Source: Paralcaligenes ureilyticus
GTDB taxonomy: Bacteria; Pseudomonadota; Gammaproteobacteria; Burkholderiales; Burkholderiaceae_B
Length of the DNA stretch: 64,000 nt
Reading direction: 5' to 3'
NCBI RefSeq assembly: GCF_004346225.1
Contig: NZ_SMAJ01000015.1
Location: forward strand, 1-64,000
Positions 45,116 to 54,877 of the stretch are shown here, piece by piece; within the stretch, counting starts at the first letter, position 1; each line of letters begins with the position of its first letter. The notes under the pieces were generated by a model. The model was not told where the DNA came from. It made no database searches and saw only the letters and a program-made list of their open reading frames with translations. A program made the position numbers and the translations under genes.

Positions 45116-46126
45116 TTAGCTCAATCCCGCCTCGCGAATCAGTTCGGTGGCTTCGTGCGCATCGCCCAGATCGGCCGCCGACACATCGGGCGGGTCCAGT
45201 TCGCTAAATGGCTTCAAATCAAACGGCGATTTGATACTCGGATTCAGAGGGTACTCGGCCACATCATTGACAATGACCTGCTGCCCCTGCGGGCTGGCAA
45301 GGAAGGCCACGAATTTCTGTGCAAGCGCCTGTTTCTTGCTGGATTTCAAAATACCGATGCCCGCGGCCGTGACCAAAGCGCCGGCATCTTTATGGCCTAC
45401 ATAATCCAAGGCGGAGGCCATGTTCTTCGCTCCTTTTTCCTTGGCGAGCGCATACCAGTAGTAGTTGTTGATCAGCGCTACATCAACCTCGCCGCGCTCC
45501 ACCCCGTTGAGTGCCGCCGCATTCTTGTTATAGGCCTTGCCATATTTCTTCAGGCCTTTTAGCCACTCCAGTGCGGCATCGCGCCCTTTGAGCTTGACGA
45601 TGGCCACGATCTGCTGCTGAAACGCGCCGCTGGTTGGCACAAAACCCACCTTGCCGGCCCATTTCTGGCTTGCGTAATTCAATACCGAAGGTTCCAGATC
45701 GCCCGGTTTGAGCTTGGCCTTGTTATAGGCCACTACCCGCACGCGCGCCGAAGTGGCCAGCCAGTCGCCGTCCTTGGCGTGATAATTACCCGGCAGCAAT
45801 GCCAACGTCTTGGCGTCGATAGGGGCCAGCAAGCCTTTTTCAGCCAAAGCCGCCAGGGGCGGGGTTTCTTCCGAATAGAAGAGATCCGCAGGCGACTTGT
45901 TTCCTTCTTCGGCAATCAGGTTTGCCAGTTGCGAACTGGAGCCGTTACGCAATTCGATCTTCACACCCGTGGCCTTTTCGAACGCCTGGGCGGCGCCGTT
46001 TGCCGTGACTTTGTGCTGACCGTTATAAATCAGCAAGGTCTCGGCGTGCGAGACTTGGACCGAGAGTACTGTGGCGACGGCAAACATCGCGGCGACCCGT
46101 AATTTACCGAACAGAGGATGCTTCAT
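45116..46126 (-). CDS. fbpA: Periplasmic iron(III)-binding protein FbpA
   Basis: The 336-residue precursor has a signal peptide (about 28 residues, ending VSHA). An FbpA/transferrin-like fold follows: LLIYNGQHKVTANGAAQAFEKATG, SPADLFYSEETPPLAALAEKGL and NNYYWYALAKEKGA. The adjacent tyrosines in the last segment are the usual Fe(III) ligands. It is the first gene of fbpABC. A Fur-box-like sequence lies just upstream, as expected for iron repression. Confidence 0.92.
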   Translation of the reverse strand: MKHPLFGKLRVAAMFAVATVLSVQVSHAETLLIYNGQHKVTANGAAQAFEKATGVKIELRNGSSSQLANLIAEEGNKSPADLFYSEETPPLAALAEKGLLAPIDAKTLALLPGNYHAKDGDWLATSARVRVVAYNKAKLKPGDLEPSVLNYASQKWAGKVGFVPTSGAFQQQIVAIVKLKGRDAALEWLKGLKKYGKAYNKNAAALNGVERGEVDVALINNYYWYALAKEKGAKNMASALDYVGHKDAGALVTAAGIGILKSSKKQALAQKFVAFLASPQGQQVIVNDVAEYPLNPSIKSPFDLKPFSELDPPDVSAADLGDAHEATELIREAGLS

Positions 46127-46148
46127 GGGTAGTTCATTTCCTATGAGT

Positions 46149-46167
46149 GAAGATGCGAATCATTATT
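46149..46167 (-). promoter_or_regulatory. Candidate Fur box upstream of fbpA
   Basis: On the minus strand AATAATGATTCGCATCTTC matches about 13 of 19 positions of the Fur consensus and contains the common ATAATGATTCGCAT core. It lies 23-41 bp upstream of the fbpA start, in AT-rich sequence. That position would let Fe-Fur block transcription. Confidence 0.55.
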
Positions 46168-46251
46168 GTTTATTATTCCATCTCTACCGTATGGCGTCAA
46201 ACGCAAAACAAGTACGCTCGGTCAGTGGCAACCGGACACGCGCCTTTACAT

Positions 46252-46520
46252 GGCAGCCACAAGGGCTGCCGCTACGAAAACAGACGGGCTGCCGCTACAT
46301 AAGCGATGAGTACGTTTGTAGCGGCAGCCCTTGTGGCTGCCATTTTCAACGATATAGCGCCATGGGTGGTTAAGGTGAGGCGCGGGAAGTCCTGGCGCAG
46401 CCAGGACCGGGCACGTCGGAGCCCGACTTGCCTTAACCACCCATGGCGCGGGACTAGGATATTCTAGGCAAGATACATCAATGCGAAAGGATGAATGCCA
46501 CCCACAAGGGGTGGCGCTAC
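46252..46520. repeat. Composite REP-bounded structured element, copy 2
   Basis: The order is the same as in copy 1: REP minus (46252-46275), a half-REP (46286-46298), REP plus (46318-46341), a hairpin, then REP minus (46497-46520, stem GCCACCC/GGGTGGC). The outer arms CGCCATGGGTGGTTAAGG (46358-46375) and CCTTAACCACCCATGGCG (46431-46448) pair perfectly over 18 bp. The inner stem is GTCCTGGC (46389-46396), loop GCA, GCCAGGAC (46400-46407). The left middle arm found in copy 1 is deleted here (about 22 nt). REP plus lies 16 nt before the outer arm in both copies. Confidence 0.85.
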
Positions 46521-46583
46521 AAACAAGGGATGCCATTTACGCAAGCCAGCAGTATCAGCAACCAGATTTGATACGTGCAATGG

Positions 46584-47930
46584 CTACTTGACGCCCTGAT
46601 CCTCCTCCATTTCGCGCAACGCGATGCGCAACTGCGGCAGGGAGCTTACCGGGCAACGGCCTACCACCTGACCGGCCACATTAAAAGTAGCCACGCCATC
46701 GTGCTCGACCAGAATGTCGTCCAGCACGGCCGATCGCAGGCTTTGAATGGCCTGGCCAGCCGCCTGCGGATGGGTGAACGGTTCGGACTGGAGTAGCTCG
46801 CTTGCATCGGCGCCCAGCAGCCGGAAACGGAATTGGCCTGTTTCGTCGCGAAAACTCACAAAACGCGCGCGCTTGCCGCCCGTTTTTTGTTTCACTATGT
46901 TTGACGCCGCTACCTGCGCCGGCTGGCGCAAGCCTACGGCCTCACGCAGCTGCGACATAAACACCGACGATAATTTACGTGCCTTTACTGCACCCGCCTG
47001 CAAGATATCTTCAATACGATCAGGCCGCGCCATGAGCTCGGCATACTGCGCACGCATGGGCGCCAGGTCTTGCTCAATGCGCTTGTACAGCAATTCCTTC
47101 GCCTCGCCCCAGCCCAGTCCCTGCTCCAGGTCAAGTCTGAACCGTGCCGATTCTTCATGCGTAGCAAAGGCGCGATACAGCGTATACAAATGCGAGCCCT
47201 CGGCGTCTTTGGGCTGGCCAGGCTGGCGCGAATCGGTCACGATGCGCATGACGGCAGCGCGCATGGCGCCTGCCCCCCCTTCAAACAGAGGAATCGTATT
47301 GTCGTAGCTTTTGGACATTTTGCGCCCATCGAGCCCCGGCAAGGTTGCGACCTCTTCTTCGATCTGCACCTCGGGTAATACAAAATAATCCTTGCCCCGG
47401 CCATACAGGTGATTAAAGCGTTGCGCAATGTCGCGCGTCATTTCCAGGTGCTGGATCTGATCGCGGCCGACCGGTACCTTGTTCGCATTGAACATCAATA
47501 TGTCCGCAGCCATCAGCACGGGATACGAGAATAAGCCCATGGTGATTCCGTCATCGGGATCAAGCTGCTTGAGCTGATTCTGATCGACCGAGGCTTTGTA
47601 CGCGTGTGCGCGATTCATCAAACCTTTGGGCGTGACGCAGGTGAGCATCCAGCACAATTCCGGAATTTCCGGAATATCGGACTGACGATAAAACGTGACC
47701 TTATCGGTATCCAGGCCTGCGGCGATCCACGTGGCGGCAATCTCCAGGCGCGAACGCGCGATGCGCTGCGGATCGTCGCATTTGATCAGGGCGTGGTAGT
47801 CGGCCATAAAATAAAAGGCATCGACCCCCGCTTGAGCGCTGGCACGGATCGACGGGCGAATCGCCCCCGCGTAATTCCCCAGATGCGGAGTTCCAGAGGT
47901 GGTAATGCCGGTCAATACACGGGTATTCAT
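46584..47930 (-). CDS. trpS: Tryptophanyl-tRNA synthetase TrpS
   Basis: The 448-residue class I synthetase has the HIGH-type motif in TSGTPHLGNY and GRKMSKSYDN near residue 200. It charges tRNA-Trp. It is longer than the ~330-residue bacterial standard: about 100 C-terminal residues (from KLSSVFMSQLREAVG-like sequence on) form an extension also seen in some proteobacterial enzymes. The ATG at 47930 begins the conserved NTRVLTGITTSG; a 63-codon upstream extension is rejected. It lies 70 nt downstream of zapE. Confidence 0.93.
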   Translation of the reverse strand: MNTRVLTGITTSGTPHLGNYAGAIRPSIRASAQAGVDAFYFMADYHALIKCDDPQRIARSRLEIAATWIAAGLDTDKVTFYRQSDIPEIPELCWMLTCVTPKGLMNRAHAYKASVDQNQLKQLDPDDGITMGLFSYPVLMAADILMFNANKVPVGRDQIQHLEMTRDIAQRFNHLYGRGKDYFVLPEVQIEEEVATLPGLDGRKMSKSYDNTIPLFEGGAGAMRAAVMRIVTDSRQPGQPKDAEGSHLYTLYRAFATHEESARFRLDLEQGLGWGEAKELLYKRIEQDLAPMRAQYAELMARPDRIEDILQAGAVKARKLSSVFMSQLREAVGLRQPAQVAASNIVKQKTGGKRARFVSFRDETGQFRFRLLGADASELLQSEPFTHPQAAGQAIQSLRSAVLDDILVEHDGVATFNVAGQVVGRCPVSSLPQLRIALREMEEDQGVK

Positions 47931-48000
47931 GAGCCTAGGTCTGAAGAAAGAATGGATGGGACAAACAGGCGCCGGCCCAAAACCGGCAAGCTGCCAGAGA

Positions 48001-49092
48001 TCACAGAAGCACGGCTTCCCGGCGTTCTGACTCAATATATTCAAGCGACTGCATTTCCATGATACGGGAAACCGTACGCTGGAATTCGTTGGCCAAAGCT
48101 CCGTGGGTATAGAGCTCATCGGGCGCGCATTCAGCCGATATGATCATCTGGACTTTATGATCATAAAGCACATCGACAAGCCAGGTGAATCGCCGCGCTT
48201 CCGAGGCGTAGCGCGGCCCCATGCAAGGCACATCCGACAGCATGATGGTGTGAAAGCGGCTGGCCAGATCCATATAGTCGATCTGCGAGCGCGGGCCGCC
48301 GCACAGGGTGGCGAAATCAAACCACACTACGCTGCCGCTCAGGGCAATGGCCTTGATCTGGCGGCCTTCAATCGTCAGCACCGGATCCTGCGGCGCCGTG
48401 TCCGACAAGCGGTCAAACGCCGCACGCAACTCGATTCGGGTCGACTCGGTGATGGGCGACATGTACATGCGCAACTGCGCCAGCGTACGTCGGCGATAGT
48501 CCACGCCCGTATCGACGTTGAGCACATCCATGCGATCCTGGATCAGTTTGATCGCCGGCAAAATCCGGTCGCGTTGCAAGCCATCGGGGTACAGGGTGGA
48601 CGGCTCGTAGTTGGAAGTCATGACAAACGAGGTGCCCAGCTCGAACAACTTAAGCAGCAGGCGGTAAAGAATCATGGCGTCGGCGATGTCGGACACATGA
48701 AACTCATCGAAGCAAATCAGGCGATAACGGCGAGCCACGCGCCGCGCCACTTCGTCCAGCGGATTCTCCTGGCCCTTGACCTCTTGCAATTCGCGATGCA
48801 CGCCGCGCATGAATTCATGAAAATGCAAACGGATCTTGCGCTTGACGGGCACCGTCAGGTAAAACGCATCCATCAAAAAGCTTTTTCCCCGGCCGACTCC
48901 GCCCCACAGGTACACGCCACGCGGAACCTCGGGCCGGGCAAAGATTTTTTTCAGTCGGGTTGAGCGCGCCTGCTTGAAATCCAGCCATTCGTCGAAATAG
49001 CGCTGCAAGCGATCGACAGCAGCCGATTGGGCCGCATCGGACTCATAGCCGCGCTCGACCAGCACCTGCCGATAATATTCGCGCACGTTCAT
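48001..49092 (-). CDS. zapE: Cell division protein ZapE (AFG1-type ATPase)
   Basis: The 363-residue AAA+ ATPase has Walker A in LWGGVGRGKSFLMDAFY and Walker B-type ICFDEFHVSDIADAM. ZapE promotes Z-ring disassembly under stress in E. coli; mitochondrial Afg1 relatives act in protein quality control. A GTG five codons upstream is an alternative start. It follows lpd by 54 nt, a gene order shared with Bordetella-type genomes. Confidence 0.92.
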   Translation of the reverse strand: MNVREYYRQVLVERGYESDAAQSAAVDRLQRYFDEWLDFKQARSTRLKKIFARPEVPRGVYLWGGVGRGKSFLMDAFYLTVPVKRKIRLHFHEFMRGVHRELQEVKGQENPLDEVARRVARRYRLICFDEFHVSDIADAMILYRLLLKLFELGTSFVMTSNYEPSTLYPDGLQRDRILPAIKLIQDRMDVLNVDTGVDYRRRTLAQLRMYMSPITESTRIELRAAFDRLSDTAPQDPVLTIEGRQIKAIALSGSVVWFDFATLCGGPRSQIDYMDLASRFHTIMLSDVPCMGPRYASEARRFTWLVDVLYDHKVQMIISAECAPDELYTHGALANEFQRTVSRIMEMQSLEYIESERREAVLL

Positions 49093-49146
49093 TTCAGATA
49101 AACCCACGCGAAACTGACAAAATACACGGTCCGGTCAAAATTGAAA

Positions 49147-50574
49147 TTAGAAATTCAAGGCACGCTTGTCAACCGCCAGAGCCGCTTCCTTGAGCGCCTC
49201 GGACAAGGTTGGATGAGCATGGCAAACCCGGCCGATATCTTCGGCCGCGCCGCGGAATTCCATCACCATCACCGCCTCGGCAATCAGCTCCGAGGCCATG
49301 GGCCCAATGATATGCACACCCAGCACCTCGTCGGTTTTGGCATCGGCCAGCACCTTCACAAAGCCGGTCGTGTCGCCCAGAGCGCGAGCGCGGCCATTGG
49401 CCAGGAACGGGAAACTCCCTGCCTTGTATTCGCGGCTTTCGGTTTTCAGCTGCTGCTCGGTTTTACCGACCCAGGCGATTTCAGGGGAGGTATAAATCAC
49501 CCACGGAATGGTGCCGAAATTGACATGGCCATGCTGGCCGGCAATACGTTCGGCAACCGCCACGCCCTCTTCTTCAGCCTTGTGCGCCAGCATGGGGCCG
49601 CGCACCACATCGCCCACCGCCCACACATTGGGCAGATTGGTTTTGCAATCTTCGTCCACCACCACGAAACCGCGATCATCGAGCTTCAGGCCAACCGTGT
49701 CCACGCCCAGCCCTTCGGTGTGCGGCACCCGGCCAATCGAGACAATGAGCTTGTCGACCACCAGCTTCTGCTCGGCACCCGCCGCGTCGGTATAGGCGAT
49801 CGAAAGGCTCTTGGCACTGACCTTGACCTCGCCAATCTTGACGCCCGTCTGGATCACCAGATTCTGTTTGGCAAAAGCCTTTTGTGCTTCTTTGGCGACC
49901 TGCTGATCGGCCGCAGCCAAAAAGTCGGGCATCGCCTCCAGAATGGTGACCTCGGCACCCAAACGACGCCAGACGCTGCCCAATTCCAGGCCGACCACAC
50001 CCGCGCCAATCACACCCAGTTTTTTAGGAACCGCCGGAATACGCAAGGCGCCATCATTGGACAACACCTGCTTTTCATCGAAGGGCAGGCCCGGCAAGGC
50101 ACGCGGCGCAGAACCGGTGGCCACCACCACATGACGAGCCACCAGGTCTTCGTCGGAAGCGCCGGAAACTTTAATCGACCAGCCGCCATCCACCTGCGAC
50201 ACAAACGAACCCATGCCATGGAAAAACGTGATCTTGTTCTTTTTAAACAGATACAAAATGCCATCGTTGTTCTGCTTGACGACATTGCTCTTGCGTCCGA
50301 TCAGCGTGTCGAGCTTGAGCGCAACGTCTTTGACGTCGATGCCGTGTTCGGCCAAATGGTGATTGACCTGCTCGTAATGTTCGGACGATTGCAGCAAAGC
50401 CTTGGACGGAATGCAGCCTACATTGGTGCAAGTGCCGCCTGGCGCAGGCTTGCCGTCGCTCGTGCTCCAGGCATCGATGCACGCAACAGTCAGCCCCAGC
50501 TGCGCCGCGCGTATGGCGGCAATATACCCGCCAGGCCCCGCGCCAATAACGACCACGTCAAATTGTTTAGCCAT
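49147..50574 (-). CDS. lpd: Dihydrolipoamide dehydrogenase (E3 of 2-oxoglutarate dehydrogenase)
   Basis: The 475-residue flavoprotein has an FAD motif (VVVIGAGPGGYIAA), the redox disulfide in GGTCTNVGCIPSKALL and an NAD motif (GVIGAGVVGLELGSVWRRLG). The dimerisation segment has the catalytic His-Glu pair (HAHPTLSE). It reoxidises dihydrolipoyl groups of the SucB core. It is third in sucA-sucB-lpd, separated from sucB by a 192-nt spacer with inverted repeats. The redox motif has Thr where Leu is usual (GTCTNVGC). Confidence 0.94.
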   Translation of the reverse strand: MAKQFDVVVIGAGPGGYIAAIRAAQLGLTVACIDAWSTSDGKPAPGGTCTNVGCIPSKALLQSSEHYEQVNHHLAEHGIDVKDVALKLDTLIGRKSNVVKQNNDGILYLFKKNKITFFHGMGSFVSQVDGGWSIKVSGASDEDLVARHVVVATGSAPRALPGLPFDEKQVLSNDGALRIPAVPKKLGVIGAGVVGLELGSVWRRLGAEVTILEAMPDFLAAADQQVAKEAQKAFAKQNLVIQTGVKIGEVKVSAKSLSIAYTDAAGAEQKLVVDKLIVSIGRVPHTEGLGVDTVGLKLDDRGFVVVDEDCKTNLPNVWAVGDVVRGPMLAHKAEEEGVAVAERIAGQHGHVNFGTIPWVIYTSPEIAWVGKTEQQLKTESREYKAGSFPFLANGRARALGDTTGFVKVLADAKTDEVLGVHIIGPMASELIAEAVMVMEFRGAAEDIGRVCHAHPTLSEALKEAALAVDKRALNF

Positions 50575-50645
50575 ATTTTTGCTCGATAAGATGATGAATA
50601 ACGCAAAGCCGCGCGCGCTATATTTTGGAAAGGGGCTGCGCCCGG

Positions 50646-50734
50646 CTGTCTGTCAGACAGGGGTGCTACAACTTCGCACAAAGCCCTGACAGTGTATGCG
50701 AGCGGTATATTCTCATGCAACGAATACACCGCTC
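50646..50734 (-). other. Inverted repeats in the sucB-lpd spacer
   Basis: Two structures lie in the 192-nt gap. A 13-bp inverted repeat with one mismatch is formed by GAGCGGTATATTC (50700-50712) and GAATACACCGCTC (50722-50734) around 9 nt. A 7-bp stem is formed by CTGTCTG (50646-50652) and CAGACAG (50654-50660) around one base. In the transcript they could form hairpins that set the relative amount of lpd message. No T-tract is present in the transcribed direction. Confidence 0.55.
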
Positions 50735-50766
50735 ATGGCGCAGACATGAATCGGCACCCTGCAACC

Positions 50767-51975
50767 TCATACGTCCAGCAACAGGCGTTGGGGATCTTCG
50801 AGCGCCTCTTTCATGGCCACCAGGGCAAGAACGGCCTCGCGGCCATCGATAAGCCGGTGATCATAGGAAAGCGCCAGGTAATTCATGGGTCGGATAACGA
50901 TCTGGCCGTTTTCAACCACCGCGCGATCCTTGGTGGCGTGAACACCCAGAATGGCCGCCTGCGGCGGGTTGATAATGGGAGTGGACAACATCGATCCAAA
51001 CACCCCGCCGTTCGAAATCGAGAACGTGCCGCCGGTCAGGTCTTCAAGAGTGATTTTGCCATCGCGCGCACGAACGCCAAAATCGGCAATCTGCTTCTCG
51101 ATGTCGGCAATCGACATCTGATCGGCGTTGCGCAAAATAGGCACCACCAGGCCGCGAGGGCTACCCACCGCAATACCGATATCGAAATAGCCGTGATAAA
51201 TAATGTCTTTGCCATCGACCGAGGCATTGACCACGGGATACTTCTTTAACGCGGCAACCACGGCCTTGACAAAGAACGACATGAAACCCAGCTTTACACC
51301 ATGCTCTTTTTCGAACTTTTCTTTGTACTTGTTGCGCAGGTCGATCACGCCTTGCATGTTCACTTCGTTGAACGTGGTGAGGATGGCGTTTTCAGATTGC
51401 GACTGCAACAGGCGCTCGGCCACGCGGGCGCGCAGGCGGCTCATGGGTACACGTTGTTCGGGGCGGCCATCGAGCGACAAGGTGGCAGGAGCCACCGGCG
51501 CGGCGGCAGGCTTGACGGCAGCCGTGGCACTGGCCTGCAACGCGTCTCCCTTGGTGATGCGCCCGCCTCGTCCTGAACCTTCGACCGAAGCCGGATCAAC
51601 CCCCTTGTCGGCCAGAATCTTTGCAGCCGCAGGCGAAGCGATGGACGACGCTGCCGGGACGGCCGTTGCAGGCGCGGCCACCTGGGCGGCCGGAGCCGCG
51701 GCAGCCGCCTGCGCCGCTGGCGCAGCCGCTTTGGCAGAGCTATCGATACGCGCCAGGACCTCGCCCGAGCTTACAGTGCTGCCATCGCCCTTGACGATTT
51801 CGCTGAGCACACCCGAAGCGGGCGCCGGAACTTCAAGCACCACTTTATCGGTTTCGACTTCGATCAGAATTTCATCTTCAGTCACAGCCTCACCGGGCTG
51901 CTTTTTCCAGTTCAGCAAAGTGGCTTCGGAAACCGATTCGGAAAGCTGGGGGACGAGAACGTCTGTGATAGCCAT
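50767..51975 (-). CDS. sucB: Dihydrolipoyllysine succinyltransferase (E2 of 2-oxoglutarate dehydrogenase)
   Basis: The 402-residue protein has an N-terminal lipoyl domain ([14 protein letters not shown] with the lipoylated Lys near residue 43). A long Ala/Pro linker, a peripheral subunit-binding domain ([28 protein letters not shown]) and the catalytic domain ending [13 protein letters not shown] follow. It transfers succinyl groups to CoA. It starts 31 nt after sucA ends. Confidence 0.95.
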   Translation of the reverse strand: MAITDVLVPQLSESVSEATLLNWKKQPGEAVTEDEILIEVETDKVVLEVPAPASGVLSEIVKGDGSTVSSGEVLARIDSSAKAAAPAAQAAAAAPAAQVAAPATAVPAASSIASPAAAKILADKGVDPASVEGSGRGGRITKGDALQASATAAVKPAAAPVAPATLSLDGRPEQRVPMSRLRARVAERLLQSQSENAILTTFNEVNMQGVIDLRNKYKEKFEKEHGVKLGFMSFFVKAVVAALKKYPVVNASVDGKDIIYHGYFDIGIAVGSPRGLVVPILRNADQMSIADIEKQIADFGVRARDGKITLEDLTGGTFSISNGGVFGSMLSTPIINPPQAAILGVHATKDRAVVENGQIVIRPMNYLALSYDHRLIDGREAVLALVAMKEALEDPQRLLLDV

Positions 51976-52006
51976 AATTTTTTAATCCGTTATTTAGAAA
52001 TATTCA

Positions 52007-54877
52007 TTACTTGGTCAGCATATAACCCTTGAACTTGGCTGCAAGCGCAGCCTCGATCAAGGCCTTTTGCTGTTCCTGGTGCTTGGCCAGATAACCCACG
52101 GCCGGGGATCCTGAAGCCACGCGCCCTGCGTATCCGAGCCGTTGGCCTTCGGCCATGTTTTCGTACAGATGATGCTGAACATAAAACCACGCCCCCTGAT
52201 TCTGCGGCTCATCCTGAACCCAGACGACCTCGCGGGCGGCAGAGTACTTTTGCAATTCGGCCTGGAACGCTTTATGCGCAAAGGGGTACAACTGCTCGAC
52301 ACGCAAAATGGCTACGTCGCTGCGGCTGCCTTCGGTACGTGCATGCACCAGGTCGTAATACACTTTCCCCGAGCACACCAGCACGCGTTTGACGTCGGCC
52401 GCGACAATGTTTTCGTCCTGCTCGCCGATGACCGGCAGGAAATGGCTGGTCGCCAGATCGGACAGCGGCGAGGTGGCGTCTTTGTTGCGCAGCAAAGACT
52501 TGGGCGTAAAGATAACCAGCGGCTTGCGGAACGGCCGGATCATCTGGCGGCGCAATACGTGGAAAATCTGGGCGCTGTTGGTCGGCTGGACGACTTGAAT
52601 GTTATTGTCTGCGCACAACTGCAGGAAGCGCTCGATACGCGCGGACGAATGCTCGGGGCCCTGGCCTTCGTAGCCATGGGGCAGCATCAGTGTCAGGCCG
52701 CACTGACGGCCCCACTTCGCTTCGCCCGAAGTAATGAACTGGTCTATCACCACCTGTGCGCCGTTGACGAAATCGCCGAACTGGGCTTCCCAGATGGTCA
52801 GGGTGTGCGGGTCGGCCGAGGCATAGCCGTATTCGAACCCCAGCACGGCCTCTTCGGACAGGACGGAATCGATAACGGTAAACGGCGCCTGGCTGTCCGA
52901 TACGTTCTGAAGAGGAATGTACGTGCCGTCGTCCCAGCGTTCGCGTTTCTGGTCGTGCAACACGGCATGACGATGCGAGAACGTGCCACGCCCGGAATCC
53001 TGCCCGGTAATCCGCACGCCGTATCCCGACGAAACCAGGGTCGCGAAGGCCAGATGCTCGCCCATGCCCCAATCCAGCTTGTGCTCGCCACGGGCCATGA
53101 GCCGGCGGTCGTTGAGCATTTTGCTGACCAGGGGATGCACGGTAAAATTCTCGGGAACGGCCGTGATGCGTTCGCCGATGCGGGTCAGCTCGGCCACCGG
53201 AATGCCCGTGTCGGCCTGGTCTGTCCATTTGGCGCCCAGAAAAGCCGACCAGTCGGTCGCATACTTGTTCTTGAAGTCGGTCAACACCGGCTCGATGGAG
53301 CGCTGGCCGTCTTCAAGCAGCTGGCGGTAGTCTTTAACAAGCTGATCGGGTTCGCCCTCGGCCAGCACGCCCTGGGCCACCAGTTTGTCGGCATACACCT
53401 TGCGGGTGCCCGGATGCTTGCCGATGCTTTTGTACATAAGGGGCTGCGTGAGCGATGGCGTGTCTTGTTCGTTGTGCCCCAACTTACGGAAGCACACGAT
53501 ATCGACCACGACATCGTGATGAAACTGCAGGCGATAATCGAGCGCCAGCTGCGTCACATACACGACCGCTTCGGGATCGTCGCCATTCACGTGAAAAACC
53601 GGCGCTTCGATCATTTTGACGACATCGGTGCAATACAGCGTGGAACGCGTATCGCGCGGATCGGAGGTCGTAAAGCCGATCTGGTTATTGATGACGATAT
53701 GCAGGGTGCCGCCGGTGCCATAGCCGCGGGTCTGCGCCAGATTGAGCGTTTCCATGACCACGCCCTGCCCTGCAAAGGCGGCATCGCCGTGTACCAGAAC
53801 CGGCAAAACCTCGTTGCCCTCTTCATCGCCGCGGCGATCCTGGCGGGCGCGCACGCTGCCTTCGACGACCGGGTTGACGATCTCCAGATGCGATGGGTTG
53901 AACGCCAGCGACAAATGCACCGGGCCGCCACGTGTGGAAAGGTCGCTGGAAAAGCCGTTGTGGTATTTGACGTCGCCATCGGTCAGGCCTTCGGTGTGCT
54001 TGCCCTCGAACTCGGCAAACAGATCACCGGGCATCTTGCCCATGATATTGACCAGCATGTTCAGGCGGCCCCGATGCGCCATGCCCACAACCAGTTCCTG
54101 CACGCCATTTTCGCCGGCATGGTTGACGACCTCGTCCATGGACGCGATGAAGCTCTCGCCCCCCTCGAGGGAAAAGCGCTTCTGCCCCACGTACTTGGTA
54201 TGCAGGAAGCGCTCCAGGCCTTCTGCTTCGGTCAATTGCCGCAATATGTAGCGCTTGCGCTCGGTGGAATACGCCGGCACGCCGATGGTGGACTCCAGAC
54301 GTTCCTGGATCCAGCGCTTGGCAGCCTGGTCGGAGATGTGCATGAACTCGGCGCCCACGCTACGGCAATAAGTGTCGCGCAACGCCTTTAGCAGGTTGCG
54401 CATGGTCATGGTGTCGGCTTTGGTGAAATACGAATTGCTCGCCGCATACACCTGATCGAGATCGGATTCGGTCAGACCATAAAAACTGGGGTCCAATTCG
54501 GGGATGACCGGGCGATCGTGGCGCTTGAGCGGATCGAGCTCGGCAAACCGGGCTCCCAGAGAGCGATAAGCGGCAATCAGCGACTGTACGTAAACCTGTT
54601 TGCCCGCCACAGCCAGATCGGGCTCCTGGGCACGGGCCACAAAGGCATTGGCGCGGGCACGCTGGGCAAAGGACTCGACAATGGGCGCATGAGCCTGATC
54701 CCGCGTGGCTTCTCGACCGTCGGAGGCTGGCAGATGCTGGAGCTGATCGAAGTAATCGCGCCACTGGTCGGCAACCGACCCGGGGTTGTCCAGATAGGAC
54801 TCGTAGAGTTCCTCTACATAAGGTGCGTTACTGCCGAAAAGGTATGAATTGGATTGAAGTTCTATTTCCGATGACAT
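52007..54877 (-). CDS. sucA: 2-oxoglutarate dehydrogenase E1 component
   Basis: The 956-residue TPP enzyme starts with the SucB-interacting N-terminal segment (SYLFGSNAPYVEELYESYLDNPGSVADQWRDYF-like). It contains GMAHRGRLNMLVN, HGDAAFAGQGVVMETLNL (TPP/Mg region) and the C-terminal VWVQDEPQNQGAW. It decarboxylates 2-oxoglutarate and is the first gene of sucA-sucB-lpd. AGGTGA lies upstream of the ATG. Length and order match the betaproteobacterial family. Confidence 0.96.
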   Translation of the reverse strand: MSSEIELQSNSYLFGSNAPYVEELYESYLDNPGSVADQWRDYFDQLQHLPASDGREATRDQAHAPIVESFAQRARANAFVARAQEPDLAVAGKQVYVQSLIAAYRSLGARFAELDPLKRHDRPVIPELDPSFYGLTESDLDQVYAASNSYFTKADTMTMRNLLKALRDTYCRSVGAEFMHISDQAAKRWIQERLESTIGVPAYSTERKRYILRQLTEAEGLERFLHTKYVGQKRFSLEGGESFIASMDEVVNHAGENGVQELVVGMAHRGRLNMLVNIMGKMPGDLFAEFEGKHTEGLTDGDVKYHNGFSSDLSTRGGPVHLSLAFNPSHLEIVNPVVEGSVRARQDRRGDEEGNEVLPVLVHGDAAFAGQGVVMETLNLAQTRGYGTGGTLHIVINNQIGFTTSDPRDTRSTLYCTDVVKMIEAPVFHVNGDDPEAVVYVTQLALDYRLQFHHDVVVDIVCFRKLGHNEQDTPSLTQPLMYKSIGKHPGTRKVYADKLVAQGVLAEGEPDQLVKDYRQLLEDGQRSIEPVLTDFKNKYATDWSAFLGAKWTDQADTGIPVAELTRIGERITAVPENFTVHPLVSKMLNDRRLMARGEHKLDWGMGEHLAFATLVSSGYGVRITGQDSGRGTFSHRHAVLHDQKRERWDDGTYIPLQNVSDSQAPFTVIDSVLSEEAVLGFEYGYASADPHTLTIWEAQFGDFVNGAQVVIDQFITSGEAKWGRQCGLTLMLPHGYEGQGPEHSSARIERFLQLCADNNIQVVQPTNSAQIFHVLRRQMIRPFRKPLVIFTPKSLLRNKDATSPLSDLATSHFLPVIGEQDENIVAADVKRVLVCSGKVYYDLVHARTEGSRSDVAILRVEQLYPFAHKAFQAELQKYSAAREVVWVQDEPQNQGAWFYVQHHLYENMAEGQRLGYAGRVASGSPAVGYLAKHQEQQKALIEAALAAKFKGYMLTK

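Noticed and set aside
42140-46520. fbpABC as the cargo of a composite transposon bounded by the two REP-rich elements
   Set aside because: No transposase gene, no terminal inverted repeats of insertion-sequence type and no target duplication are visible. The two elements have diverged too far to be ends of a recent transposon.
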